Below, one piece after another: positions 16,521 through 26,518 of a stretch of DNA of 64,000 nt. This DNA is from Pyrinomonadaceae bacterium (GTDB taxonomy: Bacteria > Acidobacteriota > Blastocatellia > Pyrinomonadales > Pyrinomonadaceae): assembly GCA_021228405.1 (NCBI GenBank), contig JAJQRF010000011.1:1-64000 (forward strand). Direction: 5' to 3'. The translations under genes and the position numbers were made by a program. Under the pieces are notes generated by a model, which was given only the letters and a program-made list of their open reading frames with translations, ran no database searches and was not told the DNA's origin. How positions within the stretch are numbered: position 1 is the first letter of the stretch; each line of letters begins with the position of its first letter.

Positions 16521-16531
16521 TTCAGATTAAG

Positions 16532-17191
16532 TTATTTCTGCCGTTTTGTTCTTTGTTTTTTAGTATTGGATTTATTATTAAATTCGACTAATTTGATATT
16601 GTTGCCGTGAATCCACGCTGTTTTATCATTTCCGAAAAGAATGACTTGATACCAACCGTTCGTCGGCTGTTCATCCGCTAAAAGAAATTCCTCGCCAAGT
16701 TTTGCTTCTTCAACAATATTACCGCTCAGGTTTGGCTCAAGTCGCAGATTCGCTCTTTTGACAATAATCTGCGCTGTTTTTCTGTTTGAAGATTTTGTCT
16801 TTGAATTGTTTTTCAAAGAATCCCCGCAGATTGCTTCGTGCAATCCTTCGCTGATCGAATCTGGAATCACATTCACCCATTCCGTATCGCTTTCTTTGCG
16901 AAGGAATTTGCCGGTTTGGCTGTAAAACAATATCTCTACAAATAAATATTTCTTCTCTCGACAATTCCATTCAACTAAGTTAAGGCGAAAGGTGCCGTTC
17001 CAGAAGATGCTTTTATTCCAGATACGAATATTATTGCCTGATTTCTGCCGAGAGTTTTTATCAATATAGAACAAAGTGCCGTCAGAACTTTTATTGACAT
17101 AAATCCAACGATTTTCCTGTTGCGCCCAAACTGGTGAACAAGCAAGAACTGTAATAATTAATAAAAGCAAAAAGGTGAAAGTTAATCTCAT
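16532..17191 (-). CDS. Exported protein with SH3b domain
   Basis: 219 aa with a clear signal peptide (LTFTFLLLLIITVLACSPVWAQ). Residues ~27-110 (WIYVNKSSDGTLFYIDKNS, later EWVNVIPDS) resemble the 'surface-adhesin protein E' type domain; residues ~140-200 (KRANLRLEPNLSGNIVEEAK, GWYQVIL, AWIHGNNIKLVE) are a bacterial SH3b domain, often used for cell-wall binding. The C-terminus is strongly basic. Probably periplasmic or surface. Operon with the TPR gene. Confidence 0.6.
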   Translation of the reverse strand: MRLTFTFLLLLIITVLACSPVWAQQENRWIYVNKSSDGTLFYIDKNSRQKSGNNIRIWNKSIFWNGTFRLNLVEWNCREKKYLFVEILFYSQTGKFLRKESDTEWVNVIPDSISEGLHEAICGDSLKNNSKTKSSNRKTAQIIVKRANLRLEPNLSGNIVEEAKLGEEFLLADEQPTNGWYQVILFGNDKTAWIHGNNIKLVEFNNKSNTKKQRTKRQK

Positions 17192-17533
17192 ATTTTTATT
17201 AAGTAAAATTCAAAAGGAAAATCTTTAGATAGACTATATTGAAATCAATAAACTATTGTGTATTAAATACTTCCATCGGATTTTACTTCTTCATATTTTC
17301 CATACTATTAACCGCTTTGAAATAAACCGAGCTGTGATATAAATTAAGATGAAAGATAATGCCGCAGACGGGTAAAACAAGTTAATGATCCGTCTTGTCG
17401 GAAATCTATTTTTAAGATTCTCGGCAACCTCGAACTTTTCAACATTATTAGAACAAGATAGTTCTAGTAATAATACTAATCTCTCAAAAAATCAAAGAAA
17501 GCACAAAGCTTTTTCCATTAGGAGGACAAACTA
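17192..17533. other. Divergent intergenic region, no gene seen
   Basis: AT-rich spacer between the SH3 protein gene (minus) and the XRE regulator (plus). A weak promoter-like pair TTGAAA-16-TATTAA lies around 17233-17260 on the plus strand. Otherwise nothing recognisable. Confidence 0.4.
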
Positions 17534-17845
17534 GTGGGAAGAGCGGCACGGCAATCGGCAAACAATCTGGCAGAAAAACTAAAATACATTCGTGAAGAAC
17601 TGGGACTTTCGCAAAACCAACTGCTTGCAAGACTTGGTTTGAAAGAGGAAGACGGCTTATTCAGAAGCAGTATTTCGGGATATGAATTAGGGACCAGAAT
17701 TCCACCGTTCAAAGTTCTTTTAGCCTACGGGAAGTTGGCAAATGTATACGTTGACGTATTAATTGACGATGCGCTTAATTTACCTGATAAAATCCCCAGT
17801 CAACAGAAATCAGGCGGAGTTTTGAAAATAAAACAAAATTCGTAA
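17534..17845 (+). CDS. XRE-family helix-turn-helix regulator
   Basis: 103 aa with a GTG start at 17534 preceded by AGGAGG (17520-17525) at good spacing, which fixes the start. The Cro/C1-type HTH lies at residues ~13-70 (LKYIREELGLSQNQLLARLG, then FRSSISGYELGTRIPPFKVL). It would bind DNA as a dimer and often represses nearby mobile or toxin genes. It stands alone here, 150 bp before the IS66 gene, so its target is open. Confidence 0.75.
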   Translation: MGRAARQSANNLAEKLKYIREELGLSQNQLLARLGLKEEDGLFRSSISGYELGTRIPPFKVLLAYGKLANVYVDVLIDDALNLPDKIPSQQKSGGVLKIKQNS

Positions 17846-17995
17846 CTACTCAAGCATAACGATAAAACCAATGATTTCAGTAGTTTTGACCTACTCTTTC
17901 TCTATTAGGTTTTCAAGTTCACTTGCATTTTCGACGAAAGTTATATATCTTTCTCAACACTCTTTAACTTTGAATTTTCAGGATGGAGTGCCGGA

Positions 17996-19600
17996 TTGAA
18001 TATTACCTACAGCACAATTCGCCGCCGCTATGACCAGGGTTTGGATTCTATAGTCCGGCTCGTCATCCAATTTGAAGACTGTATCGAAGATTTAAGTGCA
18101 ATGCACGTCGGCTCACCGCAACAGCTCATTCGATCACAAGCCGCACAGATCAAACGTGTGGAACAAACCGTTAAGAATAAGGATGAAGAACTGGTCAAAG
18201 CCCATCAGCTCAACGTGCAACTTCAGTCATGCATCCGCGAACTTGAAAAGTCTCTGGAAACGGGTGTAGTCGTGCCGATCACGGACATCAAACGCGATTC
18301 GCATAACTCGAACCAGCCGCCTTCGCTCGATCTGCAGTGGGTCAAACCCAAACGAACCAGAAGCCTGCGAAAGAAGTCGGGTCTGAAGGTCGGCGGACAG
18401 TCCGGTCATCCGGGCGTAACATTAAAGCCGGTCGCTACGCCCAACCGTGTCGTCATATACTTGAACGATCAATGCCTGTTATGCAGTTCATCACTCACGG
18501 AAGTAGAGCCGTCACGCTTTTTCCAGCGGCAGTTTTTCGAGATCGAGAACGGAAGTTTGGCGATCGTCGAACATCGCACGTCACATAAAATTTGTCCGGC
18601 TTGCGGCAATCTCTCCAAAGGGCAATTCCCTTTTAATACGACCGATCCGGTGCAGTATGACACGAGCGTTATATCCCGTGTCGTGTATCTGCATCTCTAT
18701 CAGCTTTTGCCAATCGCTAGAACGCAGGAAGCAATGCGCGATCTGTTCGGCTGTAATATTTCGCAGACTTCGACTCAACGTGCCGCCCAGCTTTGCTCGA
18801 ACAAACTCATCAGACGCGAACAGCGCATCAAAGCGGCGGTTTGTGATTCAGCGGTGATCGGCACGGACGAAACCAGCATCAGGATCAATGGCAAGAATGA
18901 CTGGGTTCACCTCGCCCAGACAGATTCGCTGACACATCTGGGTTCGCACACCAATCGCGGGAAAGCGGCATTCGACGCTATTGGCATTCTCAATCAATAC
19001 AAAGGCATTTTGGTCGGAGACGGCTGTTTTCCCTACAAATGGTATCAGCAGTGCCGACACAGCCTGTGCAACGCCCATCTATTGCGCGATCTTACCTATA
19101 TCGGCGAGTCCGAACCCAATCACGAAGGATGGACGACCGCGTTAGCGAAGTTACTTATCGAGATCAAGGAAGTGGTCGAAACGGCACGGAACGAATCGCA
19201 AACGGAACTTGAAAGTGAGTTGCACGTAAATTTTCTCAGCCGGTATTATGCGCTGACCGCCAAAGCGGAAGAAGCCGTGCGCGGTTCGCCCGAACGGAAA
19301 AGCACGGGACTGACCGCTCAAAGCCTCCTCGGTCGGTTCATCAAGGACAAAACGAAAGTATTGCGGTTTATGACGGATTTCACAGGTCCCTTCGACAACA
19401 ATGGTTCGGAGCGCGATCTGCGAATGTTAAAGTTGCAACAGAAAATAGCGGGCTGTTTTCGCACGACCGAAGGAGCGACGACTTTCTGCCGGGTACGTTC
19501 ATATTTATCTTCGGCGCGGAAACAAGGTCGAAGTCTGTTAACGGCACTTGAACACGCTTTAAAAGGCAAGCCAATAAAGCTAATCAGTCAATTCAACTGA
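17996..19600 (+). CDS. IS66-family transposase (TnpC-type)
   Basis: 534 aa, near full length. TTG start at 17996 with GGATGGAG just upstream. Order: N-terminal coiled coil, the SNQPPS motif, zinc-finger cysteines (CLLC, CPACG), and a DDE core with IGTDETSIR, ILVGDGCFPY and the C-terminal NNGSERDLRMLKLQQK containing the catalytic Glu. IS66 elements normally also carry tnpA and tnpB; neither is seen here, so this is either a tnpC-only form or a broken IS. Its base composition is visibly richer in G+C than the surrounding cargo, so it arrived separately. Confidence 0.85.
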   Translation: MNITYSTIRRRYDQGLDSIVRLVIQFEDCIEDLSAMHVGSPQQLIRSQAAQIKRVEQTVKNKDEELVKAHQLNVQLQSCIRELEKSLETGVVVPITDIKRDSHNSNQPPSLDLQWVKPKRTRSLRKKSGLKVGGQSGHPGVTLKPVATPNRVVIYLNDQCLLCSSSLTEVEPSRFFQRQFFEIENGSLAIVEHRTSHKICPACGNLSKGQFPFNTTDPVQYDTSVISRVVYLHLYQLLPIARTQEAMRDLFGCNISQTSTQRAAQLCSNKLIRREQRIKAAVCDSAVIGTDETSIRINGKNDWVHLAQTDSLTHLGSHTNRGKAAFDAIGILNQYKGILVGDGCFPYKWYQQCRHSLCNAHLLRDLTYIGESEPNHEGWTTALAKLLIEIKEVVETARNESQTELESELHVNFLSRYYALTAKAEEAVRGSPERKSTGLTAQSLLGRFIKDKTKVLRFMTDFTGPFDNNGSERDLRMLKLQQKIAGCFRTTEGATTFCRVRSYLSSARKQGRSLLTALEHALKGKPIKLISQFN

Positions 19601-19690
19601 TTCGACCAAAATAGTTAAATTCTAAAATCATTAAATTATACAAATTCTTTTAAAGATTTTGAGATAATTTTCAATAATGAGGTTTATTTC

Positions 19691-20602
19691 ATGCCGACCA
19701 ATAAAGATACTGTTAAAACTCCAGATGTAAAAGAAGTTGAGGATACGAAAGTAAAGGAACAAAATACTTTGGGAAGTGATATTATCATCAAAGGTGAGAC
19801 TCCAAATGATTCTATTTCCAAAGAAAGTAGCGGAAAAACATTTTGGGATTTAGTCTATTTTTTGTTGACCGACAAAAATGGTTTTATAAAATTAGTCGTC
19901 ATAACTTCTCTTTCTGTACTAGTTATACTATCGCTTGGAGGATTGCTATATTGGAAGCTAGGTTCTAGAAACCTAGAAATAATTAATACCGGCGGCGGCG
20001 TTATTTATAAAATCGGGAATGAAGAACATCTAACATTTTTGTTGTCCGCTGCTGCTCCATGGGACTCACCAAAAGGATTTAAGGTAGAAAAAGGGGATAA
20101 GTTAAAGATTCAGGCTAGCGGTAGGGTAAATCTGGCTGTTCATCACTTAGTAGATGCTGCAATTAATGATACTTATCCTCCCCTTCTTTGGAGTGATCCC
20201 GACGGAATGCCGATTGATAAATTAAATGACAAAGACAAACTTAGACTTGGCGGTCTTTTAGTTGCCAATCAACCGTATGGAGCGCTAGTGGTTGGATTTA
20301 GTCCTGACTTGAATACCAAACCCTCATCTGAAAACATCAAACTTGTGGGTAAAAATTGGGAGGGAACAGTTGAGGTGTCGGGCGTTCTTTGGTTTGCTGT
20401 TAATGATATTTATCTTGACCTCAAAACTTTTGAATCAAACCCAGATAAAGATAAAGAATTTCAAAAAATGTATGAAGCTACTGATAAATCTGGAACAAGA
20501 ACAAGTAAAAGGTCTTGGGAGGAAATAAGATCAGATAAATATTGGAATTTATGGTTTGATGATAACATCGGAGATTTTATGATAACAGTAACTAAGAATT
20601 AA
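19691..20602 (+). CDS. Membrane-anchored protein with PA-IL (LecA)-like domain
   Basis: 303 aa. An acidic/polar N-terminal tail of ~55 residues, one transmembrane helix (~77-97, LVVITSLSVLVILSLGGLLY), then an extracytoplasmic domain. That domain ends with GTVEVSGVLWFAVNDIYLD and DNIGDFMITVTKN and holds NQPYGALVVGFS, matching the pattern of calcium-dependent galactose lectins of the PA-IL type (GALV...; NDN.G...V.V). Likely a type II membrane protein that may bind a glycan. No clear neighbour relationship: it lies between IS66 and a decayed gene. Confidence 0.5.
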   Translation: MPTNKDTVKTPDVKEVEDTKVKEQNTLGSDIIIKGETPNDSISKESSGKTFWDLVYFLLTDKNGFIKLVVITSLSVLVILSLGGLLYWKLGSRNLEIINTGGGVIYKIGNEEHLTFLLSAAAPWDSPKGFKVEKGDKLKIQASGRVNLAVHHLVDAAINDTYPPLLWSDPDGMPIDKLNDKDKLRLGGLLVANQPYGALVVGFSPDLNTKPSSENIKLVGKNWEGTVEVSGVLWFAVNDIYLDLKTFESNPDKDKEFQKMYEATDKSGTRTSKRSWEEIRSDKYWNLWFDDNIGDFMITVTKN

Positions 20603-20701
20603 TTAATCAAAATAACTCAAGCTACCAATTAACGAAATAAAATCATTCATTCTAAGTTCGAATATTTGATAGCCAAGAAGAATCTTACTTTAGTGACCAA
20701 T

Positions 20702-21123
20702 AAAAAAAGAACCACCTGAGTAGCTACTTTAATCTTGCAGAAACCGGCATCCGATCAATTATTGATAAAAGAGTCAATACGTCACTGATAAATTACTGTC
20801 CACATTGTCTATGTCAAAATACAGCGCCACATAACATCTCAACTGCACTTGGTGTTGTAAATCTGGCATTGGATTACTTGAAATATTGTTCTTTATGATT
20901 TATCTTTGGCGATTCTTTAAGGAAACGCCATAAACAATTAATTGAAAAGAAAGCTAGAGCTAATGTCCATAAATGTCGTGATTGCACTAAATTCTCGTTT
21001 CGCTGTCTCGTTTGTGAAGGTCAGTCAGAATTATTTTCTGAGCCGAGTCATTTGCAAGATGTCGTATGTTCCAAATGTGGACAACCAAGCTATGCCTACC
21101 TACTGCATTGTAGATGCACTTAA
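20702..21123 (+). pseudogene. Decayed cysteine-rich (zinc-ribbon-like) gene
   Basis: A reading frame open apart from one TGA (20896-20898) and lacking a start codon. It encodes four CxxC pairs (CPHC, CRDC, CLVC, CSKC) plus a C-terminal HCRC, i.e. a multi-zinc-ribbon protein. The frame stays intact for 75 codons after the TGA up to TAA at 21121, so decay looks recent; recoding of the TGA is possible but there is no supporting signal. The family is not recognised. It sits just beyond the 3' end of tnsE. Confidence 0.4.
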
Positions 21124-21177
21124 GTACTATAGTAACCAATTAGAAAAAACTACCTGAATAGTTACCAAAATTCTTGA

Positions 21178-22857
21178 CTAAATAATCCCATAAAGCAGAA
21201 GCTGTTTATTTATAACAGATGCAAATCCTTCGATGGAATCATCATTAAAATGTTTAATTCTTTTGAATCTGAATTTAGTGGCTTGTTCCAAACTTTCCAG
21301 TACCCAATGACCGTTGTTGTCAACCATCTTTTTTACGATTAAAAAAAGTATTTGCTCAGCATCTTTTAAGATCGCTTTCTGCGAATTGAATTTAACTAAA
21401 AGGGTTGAAATTTGCCAGTTATCCAACCGGGAAATTTCAAGCAAATAAGCCGTTTCACCTTTAGCGGAAGTAATCGTTGCAATTGCGAAATTTCTTCTGA
21501 TGCGACCATTTATGAAGCAGAATGGCAGTTCTCCGGGTAAATTGTATATTTCAAAATCGATCTTCAAATGTGGATTCAATTTTGCCAAAAAATTTAGTGT
21601 TAAAATAAAATCATTCAATCCTTGATCATCGAATTTTTCTACCAGTTTTAATCCCGCAAACTCGATAGGTCTCAATTCTCCGCCAAAGTACGACTCATCC
21701 ACACTGAACTCCTTTTCGTAATCTTTTGCAGAGTTCGTATTTGTCGAATTCCGTTTCTTGTAAGTAAATATCTCTTCCGACGGAGTAAAATTTGTAGAAA
21801 TAGCTTGTTTAATAATTTGCGGTAGTTTGGTAAAACCTAAAACTATTTTGGGAATCTCCGCTAAAGGTTGATTCGATCTTGTTTTGACCCTTTTTCTCTT
21901 ATCGGCATGAACATATCGTCCATCTCTATTTAATGGGACTATTTTTTTGCCAATTCTATTTGTTTCGGTATTTCCAATATTGCCTCTGAATGAAAAGTGT
22001 TTGTATTTAACCTTCTCGAACGGAAAATTCGGCAGACCATTAACCTTTATTACTTCGTGAATCAGGCAAGAATTTGCAATTTCCGTTGATGTAAAAATCA
22101 GTTCGCATTGATTTTCTAAAGGTGGAATTGTTTCTAACGGAAAACCTCGAGCCAGTGCACTTATCGGATTCGCCGGAAAGTTTTCGATAGCCTTTGCGAA
22201 AATTCCATTGTAAACCTTATGCCAGCTATTTCTCGCAGTTTTATCGTAGGTCAGCCATAACAAGTGAGCGACCATATCATCATTTATAATCGACTGCGGA
22301 ATATCTGAACTTAAATTAACGCGAAGTTCGCTGTCTATATTCTCTGCATCTTCAATTAAAGATTCCAATCCATAAGGTTTTAACAATTGATTGGTCATCG
22401 TTTTCGATGGTGCGAAAAAAGCTCTGATCATCTCCAAACAAGGCAAATAGTAAATCGTATCACCAACCTTAAATCTCCAAATTCTTTCGTTGCCTAATAT
22501 TTTGTTATCGAGGAAAGAATAAAGTCGTTTAGGAATTTGAAAAGCACTGCAAAAGGAGCCGTTTTGCATATCGGGAACATATATTCTTTGGGCTTCAGGC
22601 TCGTAATCCGTCTCTAAAATACCGTTGACATAAAATCTTCCAACTCTTAAATTGGGTAACAATCCCCAAGCGAATTCGGATATTTCATAAGTTACGGGTT
22701 CATCGCCGAATAATCCTTGTTCTTCTTTCGCAGCGGAAACAAAGACCGCTCTGACAGTCCATCTTCCTTCAATATTTCTGTATGGGGAGCATAACCAGTA
22801 AAGAAGCATCCTTTTATGCTTCGGGTGATTCCATGGACGCAATGTAAGTTTAGCCAA
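21178..22857 (-). CDS. tnsE: TnsE-like transposition protein
   Basis: 559 aa, close to Tn7 TnsE (~538 aa). The position as last gene of tnsABCDE and the C-terminal basic region (GHWVLESLEQATKFRFKRIK) are the main evidence; sequence motifs of TnsE are weak. In Tn7, TnsE works with TnsABC to direct insertion into conjugating plasmids and replicating DNA via the sliding clamp. It starts immediately after tnsD (stop 22858). Its presence means that the element can probably use a non-glmS pathway, which would explain target duplications other than the attTn7 sequence. Confidence 0.75.
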   Translation of the reverse strand: MAKLTLRPWNHPKHKRMLLYWLCSPYRNIEGRWTVRAVFVSAAKEEQGLFGDEPVTYEISEFAWGLLPNLRVGRFYVNGILETDYEPEAQRIYVPDMQNGSFCSAFQIPKRLYSFLDNKILGNERIWRFKVGDTIYYLPCLEMIRAFFAPSKTMTNQLLKPYGLESLIEDAENIDSELRVNLSSDIPQSIINDDMVAHLLWLTYDKTARNSWHKVYNGIFAKAIENFPANPISALARGFPLETIPPLENQCELIFTSTEIANSCLIHEVIKVNGLPNFPFEKVKYKHFSFRGNIGNTETNRIGKKIVPLNRDGRYVHADKRKRVKTRSNQPLAEIPKIVLGFTKLPQIIKQAISTNFTPSEEIFTYKKRNSTNTNSAKDYEKEFSVDESYFGGELRPIEFAGLKLVEKFDDQGLNDFILTLNFLAKLNPHLKIDFEIYNLPGELPFCFINGRIRRNFAIATITSAKGETAYLLEISRLDNWQISTLLVKFNSQKAILKDAEQILFLIVKKMVDNNGHWVLESLEQATKFRFKRIKHFNDDSIEGFASVINKQLLLYGII

Positions 22858-24765
22858 TTAACCGAGTTTCCTCCCGTGTAGTTTTTTCAGCGTTGCCTCT
22901 TTTATTACCTGCTCAATGCGCGTATATAAGCGTTCAGATGTCTTTATTTTCAAGCCCGCAAGTCTTATCACTTTCCAAGGAACAATATATTCACCGCTGG
23001 ATTCAAGTTTCGTTACAGCCCACAATACACGGCGAATCTGAAACGCCTCAACGGTTTCGACTTGACCGTCTAAAAAAGCAGCGGTTTCAGGAAGCCTTTT
23101 AATATGCTTTTCCATTAAAGCTCTAAGACCGATCGTTTTCCCGACAGAACTTATAGTAACCCGAACAGGAGGATCCTTCTCAAAAATGGTTTTGACTGCT
23201 TTTTGTGTAAGTAAGAGAACTTCTTTATCCCTTTTCAACCAATCCACACGTTTATTATTGGGATTAATGCGCTTTTTCTTCGGTGAATTTTTATCGAGCC
23301 ATTTCCTGTCATTACGGTAAAGCCAAATATATAATGCCGGGAGAGCTTTACGTAATTCCGTTTTGCTTGAACAAGGATTGTCTTTAGTTAGTGTTTTCCA
23401 AGCGTTGCGATTAACAGCCCGTTTATATGCCAAGTTGCTTGCCGAGTGATTGTTTTTTTCAAAATCGTCTTTTTTCGTTAAGGAAACTAAATTAAGACGT
23501 TTCGCATGATTAATAACGGTGTTCGTATCTACTTTCAGGGATTTTGCAGTCTTACGAAAGCTGTTTTTCTCTTTAATCAGCAGTTCGGTGAGTTTTCGTT
23601 CCCAAATTTTACCGAAAGATTTTATTTTCCCGAAGCTAAGTTTATTACTATGAGGAACTGAAGGATCGCTCGTAGAGTAAATAAAACCGCATTGACAGGA
23701 AAATGTACCGATCATTTTTTTTGCATCGGACGAGTAAGAGATCGTGAGAGATTTAACCGTTCTTTCCAGGTAATGGTTTGAACTCCCGTTAAAACAAACC
23801 CAAGGACCGATTCCAAAAGGTTTTGAAGATTGATCGTTTGAGAAAAAGGAATTCACATCTTGCCCAAGAAATCTTATAAGTAATAAATGTCGTATCGGAT
23901 GAAATGTTTTTCGGTGTTTTCTGACTATACCTGATAGCCAATTACTCATCTCATCACTTTCAATATTCGAATGAACAGCCGTTAAAAATTCCGTCCCGTA
24001 AAATTCATTAAACTCGCGCAAAAGTTCAAACTGAAAGACTCGTCCACTTGGAGCTGCCAAGCCTCTATCGATAAGGGAACTTTGATATTTTTTTCGATAC
24101 CATTCGCCGATTCTCGATTCTAAAGGCGCGTTAAGTAAAAGCTCTACATCTTGCGCTAATAGAAGTAATTTATTAAAAGTGTCATTCGAGTAACTAACAG
24201 CCACAGGTTTGGACAAACAGTTGCTTTCATCGGCGGCATAGAATTCATGGCGATTTTCTCCCTTGATCTTGACTGTGCTGTTTTGCAGCAAAACTCGATG
24301 ATCAGGGCAAACATAAATTCCCGGAATCTGGTGCAGACGATGCCAATAAGGTTCACCGTATTTTCTAACTTCTTCTTGTAAACAAACGGAACAAAAGCGA
24401 AAGTACCGATATATCGGCATTACTCCTGCCATAATTCCAACCCTGTTATGAATATCGCCTTTGAAATGGCTTCGCATTGAATTTAACACTAGCAATGCCC
24501 GCTCCGGCGGCAAGAATGGTGCGTATAACGGTAATAATGTGTGTCGTTCTATAAAACCTTCCACCGTATGTGTAGAAAGTGGCGGCAGATTTGAAACAAG
24601 ACCTTCCAAGTGAGACGGTAAATCGTAAGTGGCTATTACTGTCTTCGAGCCGAAAAGATCGTCCAAAGCAGCTTTTGGGCTTGCATTTACGCTTCTCAAA
24701 TAATAACGGGCTAAGGTGCTGTAGAGCAGTTCGTCAGGATACGGGGCAGGAAAAAAACTTACCAT
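22858..24765 (-). CDS. tnsD: TnsD/TniQ target selector
   Basis: 635 aa. The N-terminal TniQ domain opens with FFPAPYPDELLYSTLARYY and has the zinc-binding set C125-x2-C128 ... C153-x2-H156 (FCSVCLQ, YVCPDH). The long C-terminal half includes helix-turn-helix-like segments (SFRKTAKSLKVDTNTVINHA) as expected for site-specific DNA binding. In Tn7, TnsD recognises the 3' end of glmS and recruits TnsC. The element is indeed inserted 25 bp past glmS in the right orientation. Ends 1 nt before tnsE and starts 4 nt after the tnsC stop. Confidence 0.9.
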   Translation of the reverse strand: MVSFFPAPYPDELLYSTLARYYLRSVNASPKAALDDLFGSKTVIATYDLPSHLEGLVSNLPPLSTHTVEGFIERHTLLPLYAPFLPPERALLVLNSMRSHFKGDIHNRVGIMAGVMPIYRYFRFCSVCLQEEVRKYGEPYWHRLHQIPGIYVCPDHRVLLQNSTVKIKGENRHEFYAADESNCLSKPVAVSYSNDTFNKLLLLAQDVELLLNAPLESRIGEWYRKKYQSSLIDRGLAAPSGRVFQFELLREFNEFYGTEFLTAVHSNIESDEMSNWLSGIVRKHRKTFHPIRHLLLIRFLGQDVNSFFSNDQSSKPFGIGPWVCFNGSSNHYLERTVKSLTISYSSDAKKMIGTFSCQCGFIYSTSDPSVPHSNKLSFGKIKSFGKIWERKLTELLIKEKNSFRKTAKSLKVDTNTVINHAKRLNLVSLTKKDDFEKNNHSASNLAYKRAVNRNAWKTLTKDNPCSSKTELRKALPALYIWLYRNDRKWLDKNSPKKKRINPNNKRVDWLKRDKEVLLLTQKAVKTIFEKDPPVRVTISSVGKTIGLRALMEKHIKRLPETAAFLDGQVETVEAFQIRRVLWAVTKLESSGEYIVPWKVIRLAGLKIKTSERLYTRIEQVIKEATLKKLHGRKLG

Positions 24766-24769
24766 TATT

Positions 24770-26518
24770 TTATATGGCTAATTCCAGTAGCGGAGATTTT
24801 ATAATCCCTGCATCTTTGAGACCGCTATAAGCGGGTCTTTGCGCTTTTTTAGCATCAGCAACTATTAATCTCAAATCACCTTGAACATATTTCTTCGACT
24901 GTTTTTTAGTAGTTTTCTTTTCATTTATTGCCGAATCTTTGGAAGTAACGTAATCGGTCAGAGATAGTCTGAAAGCTCTGTCGATCAATTCCGCTAAAGT
25001 GTCACCCGGTTTCTGTTCGGCGTAAACTTTTTCGGAAACCTGTTGCGCCGTTATCATTGGCACTTTTGCATCGAGAAGTCCGAGAATTATTTCATTTAAC
25101 CCCGGAAGAGAGTTTGTGCGTCTTTCTTTGGTAATTCTGTCTCTGGCTTTCTCCAACTCCTTCTGTTGCTCAAATTCAATTTCCGCTTTGTATTGATTAT
25201 AGAAAAGCTTCATATTCAGCGGCTCAATATCACTGTATTTTGCAATTAACTCTTCTTTATTAGAACGCAAAGCGTTGAGCATCGGGCGGACAAGCATCAG
25301 GCTGTCGGATGCCACTTGGCGTATTAGTGAAGGCGTGAGCTTCTCGATTCCGGTGGAAATAGCGCGCCACTGGGCAAGCATGTAAAGTTTTATCGCGATG
25401 TCCGTTACTCCTTGGCTTTCATCATAAAGAGTTTTGGAAAATTCCTCATTAAACGCCACAGGAATTTTCGTCCATTGATATTCGAAAATTTCTTCAATGA
25501 AAAACTTCCAGAGATTGATCGGTTTTGAAGCCGTTGCGGGATTAGCCACTTCCTCTTCATTAAACTTAAACCTATCCCAGTAAAAATCCCCTACGCCGGT
25601 TCCGCGACGCGCTTGACGGAAAGCGGATTGCAATACTTTTTGAGCTTTATTAGTCCCTATCATAGAAACGGGAGCGATGCCCTTATTGATGAGTTTAACG
25701 AAGAAGTTAAGCATTTTATCCGCACCACCGCTTTTAGCTTCACTCAGATTTTGAATTTCGTCTATAGCCAAAAGCCCGATCCCGTGAAGATGGCAGATAA
25801 GAACCATCTGTGCCAACATAAAATCCTCTGAATTTCTGGTAGAACCGAATTTTGCGTAATAATTTGTTCCCAACAGGCTGTCCACTTCTTGAAAAAACTC
25901 TCCGCAAAGACCTTTTAACGATCCGGCATGCGGGCATTCCAATCTGAGCCAGACGATCTGGTAAAAGTCAAAAGGAGCTCCGTTGTATTCGCGATGAAGA
26001 ATAACTTGCGGATAAAGATTCAGAACGTTTCTCAACCCTGTTGTTTTTCCCACGCCGGAAATTCCGATTAGTGTAAATCCGGTAGGATCCGATTTGGAAC
26101 TACTGAGATAATTAAGTAGATTCTGTCTTTCTTCTTTATTTTCCGAAGTCATCCGTTTTTTGATTTCTCTGAGGCGCATGACGTACTGCGCGTGCAGTGG
26201 ATTACGCGATAAATATCCATGCCTGATGATTCGGGAAATTCTTTGTTCAAGGTCAATATGCTTGCTTAAAGGCTGAAAATAATGCGTCATCCTCATTACG
26301 CATTGAAGACGAACTTCGGGGGGTAAGGAACGATCACTTTCATTAAATAATGGATAATTTGTGACGGCATCGAGGTATTCTCGCTTACTCAGAATCTTTG
26401 GCAACGCCTCAATTAAAGGATTGCCGTTATATTCGGACAGGAGCTGTTTTTTGTAATTTGCAATATAAGCGACTTCTCCATGCGGTAAAATAATCCCGTC
26501 ATCGTCGTTATTAATCAT
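24770..26518 (-). CDS. tnsC: TnsC AAA+ ATPase
   Basis: 582 aa from ATG 26518, preferred to an upstream start at 26566 because AAGGAG lies 10 nt before it and it overlaps the tnsB stop by only 8 nt. Walker A LIGISGVGKTTGLRNVL and Walker B GLLAIDEIQNLSE, then a sensor-type MIGTNKAQKVL. TnsC couples target selectors to the TnsAB transposase and governs target immunity. Its long C-terminal tail (with EFEQQKELEKARDRITKERR) would contact TnsA. Central gene of the operon. Confidence 0.9.
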   Translation of the reverse strand: MINNDDDGIILPHGEVAYIANYKKQLLSEYNGNPLIEALPKILSKREYLDAVTNYPLFNESDRSLPPEVRLQCVMRMTHYFQPLSKHIDLEQRISRIIRHGYLSRNPLHAQYVMRLREIKKRMTSENKEERQNLLNYLSSSKSDPTGFTLIGISGVGKTTGLRNVLNLYPQVILHREYNGAPFDFYQIVWLRLECPHAGSLKGLCGEFFQEVDSLLGTNYYAKFGSTRNSEDFMLAQMVLICHLHGIGLLAIDEIQNLSEAKSGGADKMLNFFVKLINKGIAPVSMIGTNKAQKVLQSAFRQARRGTGVGDFYWDRFKFNEEEVANPATASKPINLWKFFIEEIFEYQWTKIPVAFNEEFSKTLYDESQGVTDIAIKLYMLAQWRAISTGIEKLTPSLIRQVASDSLMLVRPMLNALRSNKEELIAKYSDIEPLNMKLFYNQYKAEIEFEQQKELEKARDRITKERRTNSLPGLNEIILGLLDAKVPMITAQQVSEKVYAEQKPGDTLAELIDRAFRLSLTDYVTSKDSAINEKKTTKKQSKKYVQGDLRLIVADAKKAQRPAYSGLKDAGIIKSPLLELAI

